IMG/VR virus record: IMGVR_UViG_3300044621_001223
Span: 1-38,579 of that record
Length of the DNA stretch: 38,579 bases
Origin: a virus
Direction: 5' to 3' (one strand)
The number at the start of each line of letters is the position of its first letter. Positions within the stretch are counted from its first letter, which is position 1. The position numbers and the translations under genes were made by a program. The notes beneath the pieces are model-generated. The model had not been told where the DNA came from, made no database searches, and worked only from the letters and a program-made list of their open reading frames with translations. Positions 24,424-30,873 of this stretch are shown here, one piece after another.

Positions 24424-24434
24424 TTCATTCACCT

Positions 24435-24466
24435 GCCCCCGTGCAGCATCTTCGCTGCACGGGGGC
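24435..24466 (+). terminator. Perfect 13-bp hairpin without U-run
   Basis: GCCCCCGTGCAGC (24435-24447), loop ATCTTC, GCTGCACGGGGGC (24454-24466). It lacks a following T-run, so termination would need help; it may instead shield or process the mRNA before the next gene's GAGAGGAC site. Confidence 0.6.
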
Positions 24467-24530
24467 CGAACCAGAGAGGACGTTCCAATGAGTTTCGCAC
24501 CTACACTTTTCAGCATGGAGGGCTTCGACG

Positions 24531-24740
24531 ATGAACGACGAACCGGCGAAGTGGCAGAGGGACATGGCGATGCTGTTCTGCGGAGCGATGCAGACGGCGA
24601 TCGAGGCGTGGAAGGACCCGAGGATAGAGGCGATGAGCAAGGAGGACAGGGCTTCAGTGATGGCGGAGATCACGAAGGAGTTCGTGCTCCAGTCGTTCGA
24701 TATCGTGGACCGGCTGCTCGGCACGACGAGTTCTTCGTGA
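24531..24740 (+). CDS. Small helical protein of unknown function (69 aa)
   Basis: An amphipathic helical protein (WQRDMAMLFCGAMQTAIEAWKDPRI; SVMAEITKEFVLQSFDIVDRLLG). Codon pattern is strongly GC-third-position, which supports this frame over the overlapping one. The ribosome-binding site GGAGGG is rather far (about 11 bases). The stop overlaps the next gene's GTG as GTGA. Function not recognised. Confidence 0.6.
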   Translation: MNDEPAKWQRDMAMLFCGAMQTAIEAWKDPRIEAMSKEDRASVMAEITKEFVLQSFDIVDRLLGTTSSS

Positions 24741-25252
24741 GCGAGCGAGTCACGCTCCGCAAGGGAGACATCTTCCGTGCGAAGGGTGGCCCGTACTACG
24801 AAGGCAGTGCCGGGCAGAAGGTGAAGATGGCCGAGCGAGGCCCGTTCCGGTTCTCTGCTTACTGCGAGCAGGGAGAGCAGAAGTGGATCGAGGCGTATTC
24901 GGTTCGCGAGGGAGGATTTACAATCCTCAGCCTCACGGAACGAGACAGCCTTCTTCCGGGCTCCTACGTCACGAGGCCGTATCGCATCTGCGGTCGCGTG
25001 ACAGGGAAGCCTCTCGCTCGCATCGAAGGGCGTCGCCACAAGAAGGGGAAGAAGAAGTTCGTGATCGACGCGGCTGATGTCGCGGCCGTGAGCGACGAGG
25101 CTCCCCCGATGGCGGCGATGGGCAAGCCTGACAAGGCCGGCAGACGTGAGGCCCGGAAGGCGGCGGCATCACGCCGGGCCGCAGGGGGCCGCAGGGCCGC
25201 AATCCAGGCGGTCCTCGCGGGTTTGTCACCTATTGCACCGGCCGGGCAATAG
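24737..25252 (+). CDS. Basic protein with beta-rich N-domain and repeat-derived C-tail (171 aa)
   Basis: The GTG at 24737 overlaps the previous stop. Residues 1-100 read as a small beta domain (TLRKGDIFRAKGGPYYEGSAG, FTILSLTERDSLLPGSYVTRPYRICG). From 100 on it is basic and Ala-rich (RRHKKGKKKF, KAAASRRAAGGRRAAIQA). The last part is encoded by a GGGCCGCAGG-type repeat (25173-25202), so the tail may have been extended by repeat growth. Nucleic acid contact is plausible. No family was recognised. Confidence 0.6.
   Translation: MSERVTLRKGDIFRAKGGPYYEGSAGQKVKMAERGPFRFSAYCEQGEQKWIEAYSVREGGFTILSLTERDSLLPGSYVTRPYRICGRVTGKPLARIEGRRHKKGKKKFVIDAADVAAVSDEAPPMAAMGKPDKAGRREARKAAASRRAAGGRRAAIQAVLAGLSPIAPAGQ
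25173..25202 (+). repeat. Short GGGCCGCAGG-type repeat
   Basis: GGGCCGCAGGG, GGCCGCAGGG and CCGCAA follow each other within the 3' end of the gene ending at 25252. The same unit forms the much longer tract at 27341-27520. Confidence 0.7.
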
Positions 25253-25261
25253 GTGTATGAT
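25233..25261 (+). promoter_or_regulatory. Promoter of leader cassette 2
   Basis: CCTATTGCACC gives -35 TTGCAC (25233-25238). TATGAT at 25256-25261 follows after exactly 17 bases. It overlaps the stop region of the preceding gene. The box pair is nearly identical to that at 27265. Confidence 0.7.
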
Positions 25262-25264
25262 GAA

Positions 25265-25324
25265 GGGGTCGCCGGGGCGTTCCCGGCGACCCCTGGTTCG
25301 GTTCGGTTGAAAAGCAAAGGACAC
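25265..25324 (+). promoter_or_regulatory. 5' leader element 2: hairpin, GGTTCgGTTCGGT, CAAAGGACAC
   Basis: A perfect 12-bp stem GGGGTCGCCGGG / CCCGGCGACCCC with loop GCGTT (25265-25293) starts about 4 bases after the -10 box, so the mRNA should begin with it. GGTTCGGTTCGGTT and CAAAGGACAC (25315-25324) follow, 4 bases before ATG 25329. It has the same layout as the leader at 21455. Confidence 0.7.
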
Positions 25325-25328
25325 GACA

Positions 25329-25631
25329 ATGGCAAACGCAATCAATCCCGTCTCCGGCATCCGGTTCATGGATCAGGACGACCTCATGTCGTTCAGTGGT
25401 GCCGAGGAGTTCGCGTTCGGCGGTCAGCCGCCGGTCATCTATGAAAACAGCGACCGACTCATCGTCGCCGGTCGCAACGGAGTCGAGGTCATGTTCGGCG
25501 ACCATGAATGCGATCACTACGTTCTGGCTCGCGAGCAGATGACGATGTGCGAGGCGATCGCAGTCATCGAGATGATTTCGCATGCGAGTCGCATCGCCAT
25601 GAAGGCTGTCGGCTTCACGATCGGTCGTTGA
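25329..25631 (+). CDS. Unknown protein driven by leader cassette 2 (100 aa)
   Basis: The first gene of a short series of small genes. It has an acidic N-terminal half (GIRFMDQDDLMSFSGAEEFAFGG), a beta-like middle (NGVEVMFGDHECDHYVLA) and a helical end (MCEAIAVIEMISHASRIAMKAVG). There are two Cys. No membrane or catalytic motif. Strong promoter, stable 5' hairpin and good ribosome-binding site imply high early expression. Function unknown. Confidence 0.65.
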   Translation: MANAINPVSGIRFMDQDDLMSFSGAEEFAFGGQPPVIYENSDRLIVAGRNGVEVMFGDHECDHYVLAREQMTMCEAIAVIEMISHASRIAMKAVGFTIGR

Positions 25632-25670
25632 TTCTGGTTCCATCCACACTTTCACAAAGGACACACTCAA

Positions 25671-25907
25671 ATGGCTACGCGAGCGACACGTCGGTTCTTC
25701 AGCGATCGCAAGAAGCAGGCGAAGGTTCGCCAGAAGTTTCACGAGCGGATGTCTTCGCTGAAGGGTCACGCCGCGATGGACTACGCGTTCCTGCTTCGGG
25801 CGCAGTCATTCGTGAAGCGTAACGGGCTTGAGGACAACAGGAACGTGATGCTGGCACTCGCCGAACTCACGTCCGAGACGATGGACATCATTCGGAAGCA
25901 GTCGTAG
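25671..25907 (+). CDS. Small basic helical protein (78 aa)
   Basis: The N-terminus is very basic (MATRATRRFFSDRKKQAKVRQKF) and the rest helical (MDYAFLLRAQSFVKRNGLED, LALAELTSETMDIIRKQ). The start has CAAAGGACAC (25655-25664), as in four neighbouring genes. Likely DNA- or RNA-contacting by charge; family not recognised. Confidence 0.6.
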   Translation: MATRATRRFFSDRKKQAKVRQKFHERMSSLKGHAAMDYAFLLRAQSFVKRNGLEDNRNVMLALAELTSETMDIIRKQS

Positions 25908-25943
25908 TTTTTCATTCACTCAATTTCACAAAGGACACTAATC

Positions 25944-26312
25944 ATGTTTCGCAACATCATCAAGAAGTTCGCTCTGTCGCTGGTCGCCGATGACATCAAG
26001 TCCATGATCAACGCAGCCGTCGCCGAAGCGATGGACAACGTTTCGGATCACATCGACCTGGATGATCTGGCGTCCACAGTTGCCGAGAACACTGACTTCG
26101 ACTGCGAGGAAATCGCCCGTCACATCGACACCGATCGCATCGCCGAGTCGGTCGCCGACGAAATCGACACCGATCGGATCGCGGAGTCGATCGCCGAGAA
26201 CATCGACATGGAGGCAGTCTCCGAGGGGATCGACCTCGACGATCTGGCCGAGGCTATGAATAAGGTTCGCCAGATGCGTCGCAAGATTCGGCTCGCGAAG
26301 GCTGCCCGCTGA
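25944..26312 (+). CDS. Repetitive acidic helical protein (122 aa)
   Basis: The ATG follows CAAAGGACAC (25929-25938). Residues 36-105 are a series of about six near 12-15-residue units of the form I-D-[TLM]-[DE]-x-[IL]-A-[ES] (IDLDDLASTVAEN, IDTDRIAESVADE, IDTDRIAESIAEN, IDMEAVSEG, IDLDDLAEAM). The last 15 residues are basic (VRQMRRKIRLAKAAR). The acidic repeat plus basic tail could mimic DNA or form an elongated solenoid or coil. No known function was recognised. Confidence 0.65.
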   Translation: MFRNIIKKFALSLVADDIKSMINAAVAEAMDNVSDHIDLDDLASTVAENTDFDCEEIARHIDTDRIAESVADEIDTDRIAESIAENIDMEAVSEGIDLDDLAEAMNKVRQMRRKIRLAKAAR

Positions 26313-26352
26313 TTATTTCATCTCATCATCAAACAAGAAGGGACACTAAACG

Positions 26353-26667
26353 ATGACTCGCTTTCAAGTTGCTGATCGTGTGCTGGCAGTCGTTCCGAAC
26401 GGAGCGAGCGAGGTCACGATCGTCGAGGGTTTCGTTACCGGGATCGAGCAGGACGGGCGGCTCGTCGCCGTTCGGCCTGCCAGCCCCGATGAGTGGGAAG
26501 AGGGCATCATGGACAACGACCCGGCCGCTCTGTCGTGGTGGTGGGGAGCGAGCGAGGTCTATCACGTTGTCGATGCGGACAAGGCGATCGAGCAGTGTTC
26601 ACGGATGAACGCTGACGACGATGTTCTTCAGGGAGGGTGCGAAGATGAACTGGGAGTTGATTGTTGA
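26353..26667 (+). CDS. Small beta-barrel-like protein of unknown function (104 aa)
   Basis: The first half reads as a barrel-type domain (FQVADRVLAVVPNGASEVTIVEGFVTGIEQDGRLVAVRP), the second is acidic with WWWG (SWWWGASEVYHVVDADKAIEQC). The start is preceded by AAGGGACAC. It overlaps the small frame at 26645 by 23 bases. Function unknown. Confidence 0.6.
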   Translation: MTRFQVADRVLAVVPNGASEVTIVEGFVTGIEQDGRLVAVRPASPDEWEEGIMDNDPAALSWWWGASEVYHVVDADKAIEQCSRMNADDDVLQGGCEDELGVDC

Positions 26668-26716
26668 GTTGCTCGTGATGATCCTGCGGATCGTGTCCGC
26701 AGGGCAGGCTGATTGA
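26645..26716 (+). CDS. Possible hydrophobic microprotein (23 aa)
   Basis: An ATG with GGGAGGG at 26631-26637 opens a 23-residue frame that is mainly one hydrophobic helix (WELIVELLVMILRIV) with a short polar end. It overlaps the 3' end of the previous gene and ends before the next promoter-less start at 26743. Real expression is uncertain; a membrane microprotein is the reading if translated. Confidence 0.35.
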   Translation: MNWELIVELLVMILRIVSAGQAD

Positions 26717-26742
26717 GTTTTCTTTCTTCAAGGAGTTCTATC

Positions 26743-27159
26743 ATGGCGATTGCAGTTGACGACAAGATGGCGGCCCTCCTGGCCGAGGTTCAGAAGATTC
26801 TTGATCCCATCAAGGCGAAGGACGCCGGTGCAGCGAAGGTAGCCAAGGAGGTTGCGAAGATGATTCAGGTTCCGGAACTGCGTGGCCTGCGTGTGACGAA
26901 GAGGTTCAAGGTCAAGTTCACGTCCGGGCAGTTGATGCTCTCGGACGGGAAGGGGCCGAAGGAGCGTCGTGCGGCGATCGTGAAGATCAACTCGTCGTTG
27001 GCGAAGATGATGAACGCCGACTGCGAGCCTGCTGAGATCACGGCGACGATGAGCACGGTGCTGGACTCGCTGAAGGCAGTGGATGCCAAGAACAAGGACT
27101 CGGAGGCTCTCATCAAGAAGGCCGTCGAGATCTACGCTCGCGAGCGAGGGAACTCCTGA
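26743..27159 (+). CDS. Helical, Lys/Ala-rich protein (138 aa)
   Basis: The ATG at 26743 has AAGGAG (26730-26735). The sequence alternates helices (MAALLAEVQKILDPIKAKDAGAAKVAKEVAKMI; AEITATMSTVLDSLKAVDAKN) with a central beta-like part (LRVTKRFKVKFTSGQLMLSDGKGP). It is basic overall. It ends the series of small genes: a strong terminator lies 28 bases after the stop. No family recognised. Confidence 0.65.
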   Translation: MAIAVDDKMAALLAEVQKILDPIKAKDAGAAKVAKEVAKMIQVPELRGLRVTKRFKVKFTSGQLMLSDGKGPKERRAAIVKINSSLAKMMNADCEPAEITATMSTVLDSLKAVDAKNKDSEALIKKAVEIYARERGNS

Positions 27160-27186
27160 GCCGATCGCGGAAGTCGTCTCATCTCG

Positions 27187-27220
27187 GCGGAGGGTCGCCT
27201 CGGCGGCCCTCCGCTTTTTT
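27187..27220 (+). terminator. Intrinsic terminator after the small-gene operon
   Basis: GCGGAGGG (27187-27194) pairs with CCCTCCGC (27207-27214), with GCC/GGC pairing inside, followed by six T. Confidence 0.85.
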
Positions 27221-27264
27221 GTATCCGCGATCGCGCTCGCTGGAAAAAAATCACGCGAGCCCTA

Positions 27265-27293
27265 TTGCCCGTGCCGTGCAGTAGGCGTATGAT
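27265..27293 (+). promoter_or_regulatory. Promoter with start codon at the predicted transcript start
   Basis: CCTATTGCCC gives TTGCCC (27265-27270). TATGAT at 27288-27293 follows after 17 bases. The ATG at 27301 lies 7 bases beyond the -10 box, so the mRNA would have almost no leader. It is nearly the same promoter as at 25233 but without the hairpin element. Confidence 0.7.
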
Positions 27294-27300
27294 GTGAGCC

Positions 27301-27663
27301 ATGAGCATGAACGCCGCAAGCCGCCGCACTAACCCCCGCAAGGGGGGCCGCAAGGCCGGGGCCGCAGGGGGCCGCAGGGCCGCAGGGGGGCAGGGGCAGG
27401 GCCGGGGCAAAAAGGGGCAGGGGCAGGGCCGCAGGGGGCCGCAGGGGGCAGGGCCGCAGGGCCGGGGCCGCAGGGCCGGGGCCGCAGGGCCGGGGCAGGG
27501 CCGGGGCCGCAGGGCCGCAGTGACCATGACAACGGCAGAGCGCGACGCCATCGCCGCTGCGTATCAATGGTTCGTCGTGAATCGCGAGTGCGAGCAGGCG
27601 AGCATCCTATACAGGCTTCTGGTTCGTTCGTTCGGTGAGCCTCGTTCAATGAAAGAAAACTGA
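27301..27663 (+). CDS. Protein with G-rich-repeat-encoded N-terminus and small helical core (120 aa)
   Basis: Residues 1-74 are a low-complexity Gly/Arg/Gln/Ala stretch (KGGRKAGAAGGRRAAGGQGQG and so on) encoded by the G-rich repeat tract. Residues 76-120 (MTTAERDAIAAAYQWFVVNRE, ASILYRLLVRSFGE) form a normal-looking small helical protein that could start at ATG 27526. The upstream promoter at 27265 fits the ATG at 27301. Either the tract is translated as a basic disordered arm or it is a repeat insertion and the core starts at 27526. The stop overlaps the next gene (TGATG). Confidence 0.5.
   Translation: MSMNAASRRTNPRKGGRKAGAAGGRRAAGGQGQGRGKKGQGQGRRGPQGAGPQGRGRRAGAAGPGQGRGRRAAVTMTTAERDAIAAAYQWFVVNRECEQASILYRLLVRSFGEPRSMKEN
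27341..27520 (+). repeat. G-rich degenerate repeat tract (GGGCCGCAGG / GGGGCAGGG units)
   Basis: About 180 bp built from permuted GGGCCGCAGG, GGGGCAGGG and GGCCGGGG units. Several runs meet the four-G-run quadruplex pattern, for example 27385-27407. It stays open in the reading frame from 27301. A short copy is at 25173-25202. Confidence 0.85.
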
Positions 27664-28115
27664 TGCAGACTTTCTTGCCGTATCCTTCGTTCGGCCAATC
27701 AGCCAAGTCTCTGGACTACAAGAGACTCGGGAAGCAGAGAGTCGAATCGAAGCAGATCCTGATCGCTCTCGGTTGCACTGTCGGGGAGCATGAAGGCAAT
27801 CCGACATCTCGGTGGAGGAATCATCCGGCCGTCAAGATGTGGCGTGGTCATGAGTTCTTTCTCGTTGACTACTCGCTCGCGATCTGTGCCGAATGGGCGA
27901 ATCGCGGATATCGCGACACTCTACACAGTCAGTTTCACCAACTCTTGGTCAACCTCGGCCGCCTGCGAGAATTCTGGACGCCCCCTTCGTGGCTCGGCGA
28001 GGCGTCACTTCACGCATCTCACAGAAGCAATCTGCTTCGCAAACTGCCGGATCACTATTCGAAGTTCGGGTGGACTGAGCCTGACGACCTTGAATACGTT
28101 TGGCCCGTATCTTGA
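27663..28115 (+). CDS. MSMEG_6728-like pyrimidine dimer DNA glycosylase / endonuclease V-like protein
   Basis: A 150-aa protein with the family pattern: start MQTFLPYPSFGQSAKSLDYKRLGKQRVE, then KQILIALG, NHPAVKMWRGHE, CAEWANRGYRDT and HASHRSNLLRK. This relates it to T4 endonuclease V-type DNA glycosylases, which cut UV-induced pyrimidine dimers, but T4's catalytic N-terminal Thr is replaced (Met-Gln at the start; the Thr at residue 3 would become the N-terminus only after processing). A DNA repair or DNA-processing role is likely. It is coupled by TGATG to the gene before. Confidence 0.8.
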   Translation: MQTFLPYPSFGQSAKSLDYKRLGKQRVESKQILIALGCTVGEHEGNPTSRWRNHPAVKMWRGHEFFLVDYSLAICAEWANRGYRDTLHSQFHQLLVNLGRLREFWTPPSWLGEASLHASHRSNLLRKLPDHYSKFGWTEPDDLEYVWPVS

Positions 28116-28129
28116 AGGAGGACTGCGAG

Positions 28130-28396
28130 ATGGATAGATTCATCGGCGTGATTGGTTGCCAGGACGTGATCACCTATCGCCAAGCATGGTGGATCACTCG
28201 GGCGAAAGAGACTGACGGCGTGATTGACGGAAATAGAGTGCTGAAGGTAGGGGACACGCTGTTCATGGACGACCCTTCGTCGTGGCGTCCCGACAGGAAG
28301 CAAGCGATCCGGGACGTCATTAAGAAGATAGAGTCGGTGAGGCAGGCACTCGCCGACCAGATCGAGGAACTCAAGAATGAAGAAGGCATCGCATGA
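28130..28396 (+). CDS. Small protein of unknown function (88 aa)
   Basis: The ATG at 28130 has AAGGAGG (28115-28121). The first half is beta-like (MDRFIGVIGCQDVITYRQAWWITR, VLKVGDTLFMDDPSSW) and the second a charged helix (RDVIKKIESVRQALADQIEELKN) that may form a coiled coil. Overlaps the next start (ATGA). Not recognised. Confidence 0.6.
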   Translation: MDRFIGVIGCQDVITYRQAWWITRAKETDGVIDGNRVLKVGDTLFMDDPSSWRPDRKQAIRDVIKKIESVRQALADQIEELKNEEGIA

Positions 28397-28704
28397 AAAC
28401 AGTTTGCATCGACCGTTCGTTCTACGACTTCGACAAAGAGTGCGGGCTCGGCGAGATTGACATTGACGTAACGCTGGTCTGCGACTGCGATGAGTCCGGC
28501 AGCGGGAAGGCTGAACTCAAAGAGGTTCTGTTTCGCAGAATCAGCGACAAGTTCGGATCGCTGATCTACCCTGGCGAAGTCGAGACGCGAGTGTGGTCTG
28601 TTCTTCACGACTACGTCGCCGATCGTTGCCGCGAACAGTGGGCGACCCTCGAATTGTTTGCACTGGCGTCCGATCCGACCTCTTACCCAATCCTTGCGAG
28701 GTGA
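28393..28704 (+). CDS. Small acidic protein of unknown function (103 aa)
   Basis: Starts in an ATGA overlap. A beta-rich acidic first half (IDIDVTLVCDCDESGSG) is followed by helices (KAELKEVLFRRISDKFG, WSVLHDYVADRCREQW). Three or four Cys, no recognised metal site. Part of the operon leading to the SNF2-type helicase. Confidence 0.6.
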   Translation: MKTVCIDRSFYDFDKECGLGEIDIDVTLVCDCDESGSGKAELKEVLFRRISDKFGSLIYPGEVETRVWSVLHDYVADRCREQWATLELFALASDPTSYPILAR

Positions 28705-28707
28705 ACA

Positions 28708-28983
28708 ATGGAAGACCAGATCTCTCGACGGCCGGCACGAGGCACTGTGTTCAAGGACTCAGAGGAACGACGTGCCGCGAAGACAAAGGAGTCCGCTCGG
28801 CTCTGGCGGGCTCTTCGCGCTGCGACTCGGCTCACAGACGAGGCTCGTTCTGTCGGTCGCGGAGTGTACGAGATATCGCCCGAAACGATGATGTCAGTGC
28901 GTCATCATTGTGAAGGACTGCGTCACAAACTCGAGCAGCACGAACGCGAACTCATGGAGCAGAAAGGAGAAGGCGACAAATGA
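28708..28983 (+). CDS. Small charged helical protein (91 aa)
   Basis: Very charged, helical throughout (GTVFKDSEERRAAKTKESARLWRALRAATRL; VRHHCEGLRHKLEQHERELMEQK), probably with coiled-coil propensity at the C-terminus. The stop overlaps the helicase ATG (ATGA), so it may be a helicase-associated factor by position. Family unknown. Confidence 0.6.
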   Translation: MEDQISRRPARGTVFKDSEERRAAKTKESARLWRALRAATRLTDEARSVGRGVYEISPETMMSVRHHCEGLRHKLEQHERELMEQKGEGDK

Positions 28984-30347
28984 GCGACATCCTCGTCGTC
29001 TGTCCGCAGGCTGTCGTTTCTGCGTGGGGCCATCAGGTGGAAACGTGTCTCGTCAAAGAACCTTGGGAGCATCAGGTCAAGGCGAGCGACTGGGTAAAGT
29101 CCCGAAAGTCTGCGATGCTTGCTCTTGACATGGGGACCGGAAAGACGCTGACTGCACTCATGGCGACTTGCTCTGAAGGGGCGTCTCATGTATTGCTCGG
29201 ACGCGGAAGCACAAAGTCGCGTGCGGCGAAGTTCAAGAAGGCAATGCTGACTCGCTCAAAAGACCAGACGCTGGTCGTGGTCACAAACTACGACTCTGTC
29301 TGGCGTGGAGAACTCGCGAAAACAATCGGTGCTCACAAATGGAAGGCGATCATCTTGGATGAGTCGCATCGCGTGAAGTCACCAAACGGGAGGGCGTCGA
29401 AGTGGCTGGCATCACTGGCGAGAGCGAATCCGCAGGCGAAACTCTTGTGCCTCACTGGAACGCCGATGCCTCACTCTCCGCTGGACTTGTACGGGCAGTT
29501 CAGGTTTCTTGATCCGAGCGTGTTCGGGACTTCTTACGCGAGGATGAGGGCTAGATACGCAGACTGCGACCCGATGTTCCCGAGCAAGGTCAGGCGATGG
29601 CTTCGTCAGGACGAACTCGCCGCGATCTTAGACAGGAACTCATTTCGGGTTACGGCCGACGAGGTTCTGGATCTTCCTGACGCCATTCACGAAAGAATCC
29701 CGGTTATCTTGTCTGCCAGGGAGCGCAAGTTCTACGACAGCCTTGAGCGCGACATGGTCGCATCCGTCGGTGGCGGTCATGTAGTCGTGTCAAATGCGTT
29801 GACCAAACTACTGCGGCTCCAGCAGGCGACTGGAGGCCATTCGGTAGTCGAAACTGGAACCGGGCAGGCCACGATCTATCTGGACAAGACTCCGTCGAAG
29901 CGAGTCGCTTTCGAGGGGTGGCTAGAAGACCTTCCGCAGAAAGAACCGATCGTCGTGTTCTGCCGTTTCAGAAGCGATATACGCGATGTCATCGAGTCGT
30001 GCAAAACCTACGGAAGAACCTACGCGGAACTCTCTGGAGAGAGGGACGAACTTGCAGAATGGCAGGCAGGGAGCGCAGATGTGATCGTTGTCCAGATTCA
30101 GTCTGGCGGCGTAGGAGTCGATCTAACCAGGGCAGCATACTGCGTCTACTACAGCCTTGGATACAGCCTCGGCGATTACGAGCAGAGCCTCGCTCGCCTT
30201 CGGCGTCCTGGTCAAACGAGGTGCGTCAGGTACTACCATCTCGTTGCTGAGAACACTGTCGATGAAGCCGTATACAAGGCTCTCTCGCAGCGTAAGGATG
30301 TTGTCGAGCACGTTCTTGGAATGCTTTCTTGCAGGACTGAAAAATGA
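28980..30347 (+). CDS. SNF2-type (SF2) DNA helicase with displaced motif Ia
   Basis: A 455-aa protein with Walker A LDMGTGKTLTAL (GTGKT at 52-56), motif II DESHR (Asp127, Glu128), LTGTPMPHSPLDLYGQFRFLDP (motif III), IVVFCRF, QSGGVGVDLTRA and RLRRPGQTRCVRYYHLVAENTVDEAV (motifs V-VI of the SNF2 type). Unusually, the strand ILVVCPQAVVSAW, which in relatives follows Walker A as motif Ia, is at residues 4-16, before HQVKASDW. It starts in an ATGA overlap. A GTG at 29039 is an alternative start. It probably remodels or translocates on DNA during replication or recombination. Confidence 0.85.
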   Translation: MSDILVVCPQAVVSAWGHQVETCLVKEPWEHQVKASDWVKSRKSAMLALDMGTGKTLTALMATCSEGASHVLLGRGSTKSRAAKFKKAMLTRSKDQTLVVVTNYDSVWRGELAKTIGAHKWKAIILDESHRVKSPNGRASKWLASLARANPQAKLLCLTGTPMPHSPLDLYGQFRFLDPSVFGTSYARMRARYADCDPMFPSKVRRWLRQDELAAILDRNSFRVTADEVLDLPDAIHERIPVILSARERKFYDSLERDMVASVGGGHVVVSNALTKLLRLQQATGGHSVVETGTGQATIYLDKTPSKRVAFEGWLEDLPQKEPIVVFCRFRSDIRDVIESCKTYGRTYAELSGERDELAEWQAGSADVIVVQIQSGGVGVDLTRAAYCVYYSLGYSLGDYEQSLARLRRPGQTRCVRYYHLVAENTVDEAVYKALSQRKDVVEHVLGMLSCRTEK

Positions 30348-30667
30348 AAATCATGTCAAACACAATCGACTTCGATGTCTACGAGTGGGACGACCCAGGC
30401 GATTACCCGAACGCTGTCGCGTCTGGCCCGCTCCCTTCTTATCTCGTGTGCGAGTGCAGCGGCGATATTACGATGCGGCTCGAAAGCGACGACGAGATGG
30501 AGGGGGTCCACAATATAGAGGACTGGTTCGGCGATTGGATCGAAGCCTCTGGCGAGATAGAGGTTCCTTTCGGATGGAGAGTGAAGTGGAAGTTTCAGAT
30601 GGAAGGAAAGACGCTGACGGTCGTGCCAGAGAGCGCAGAATTCGACGAGACATCGTTGAGCGACTGA
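30344..30667 (+). CDS. Acidic protein of unknown function (107 aa)
   Basis: Starts in an ATGA overlap with the helicase gene. It is acidic and beta-rich with several Trp (IDFDVYEWDDPGDYPN, SGDITMRLESDDEMEG, IEDWFGDWIEASGEIEVPFGWRVKWKF). Possibly a small beta-sandwich. No motif or membrane segment. Function unknown. Confidence 0.6.
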   Translation: MKIMSNTIDFDVYEWDDPGDYPNAVASGPLPSYLVCECSGDITMRLESDDEMEGVHNIEDWFGDWIEASGEIEVPFGWRVKWKFQMEGKTLTVVPESAEFDETSLSD

Positions 30668-30873
30668 TGGAAGCGTCGAAGTTCGCACTGATGGACGGTG
30701 CGAGATCGACGGTGATAGAAGCCGCTGAACTCATAACGGAACTAAGAAGATGGCAAAGATATGCGAAATCTGCGGAGGGCGTGAGTGCGTTGACCCGTGG
30801 AGAATCTGCGGACAATGCGACGCAAAGCGAACAGAGTGCATCAGAAGCGAGGAGAGGCTTAGGAAGGAGTTGA
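30667..30873 (+). CDS. Possible small helical protein, overlapping the next gene (68 aa)
   Basis: The ATG at 30667 is coupled to the preceding stop (TGATG). The first 33 residues are good helix (EASKFALMDGARSTVIEAAELITELRRWQRY). The C-terminal half lies in the shadow of the zinc-ribbon gene at 30750 (124-base overlap), and its composition there is doubtful. It may be a short protein ending in the overlap or not expressed in full. Confidence 0.4.
   Translation: MEASKFALMDGARSTVIEAAELITELRRWQRYAKSAEGVSALTRGESADNATQSEQSASEARRGLGRS

Noticed and set aside
24488-24736. Frame from ATG 24488 running into the gene at 24737
   Set aside because: It has a good ribosome-binding site, but most of it mirrors the better-supported gene at 24531-24740. 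A very short leader peptide cannot be excluded.
27341-27520. CRISPR array or classical direct-repeat array
   Set aside because: Units are degenerate, overlapping and without spacers of regular length. No cas gene is present.
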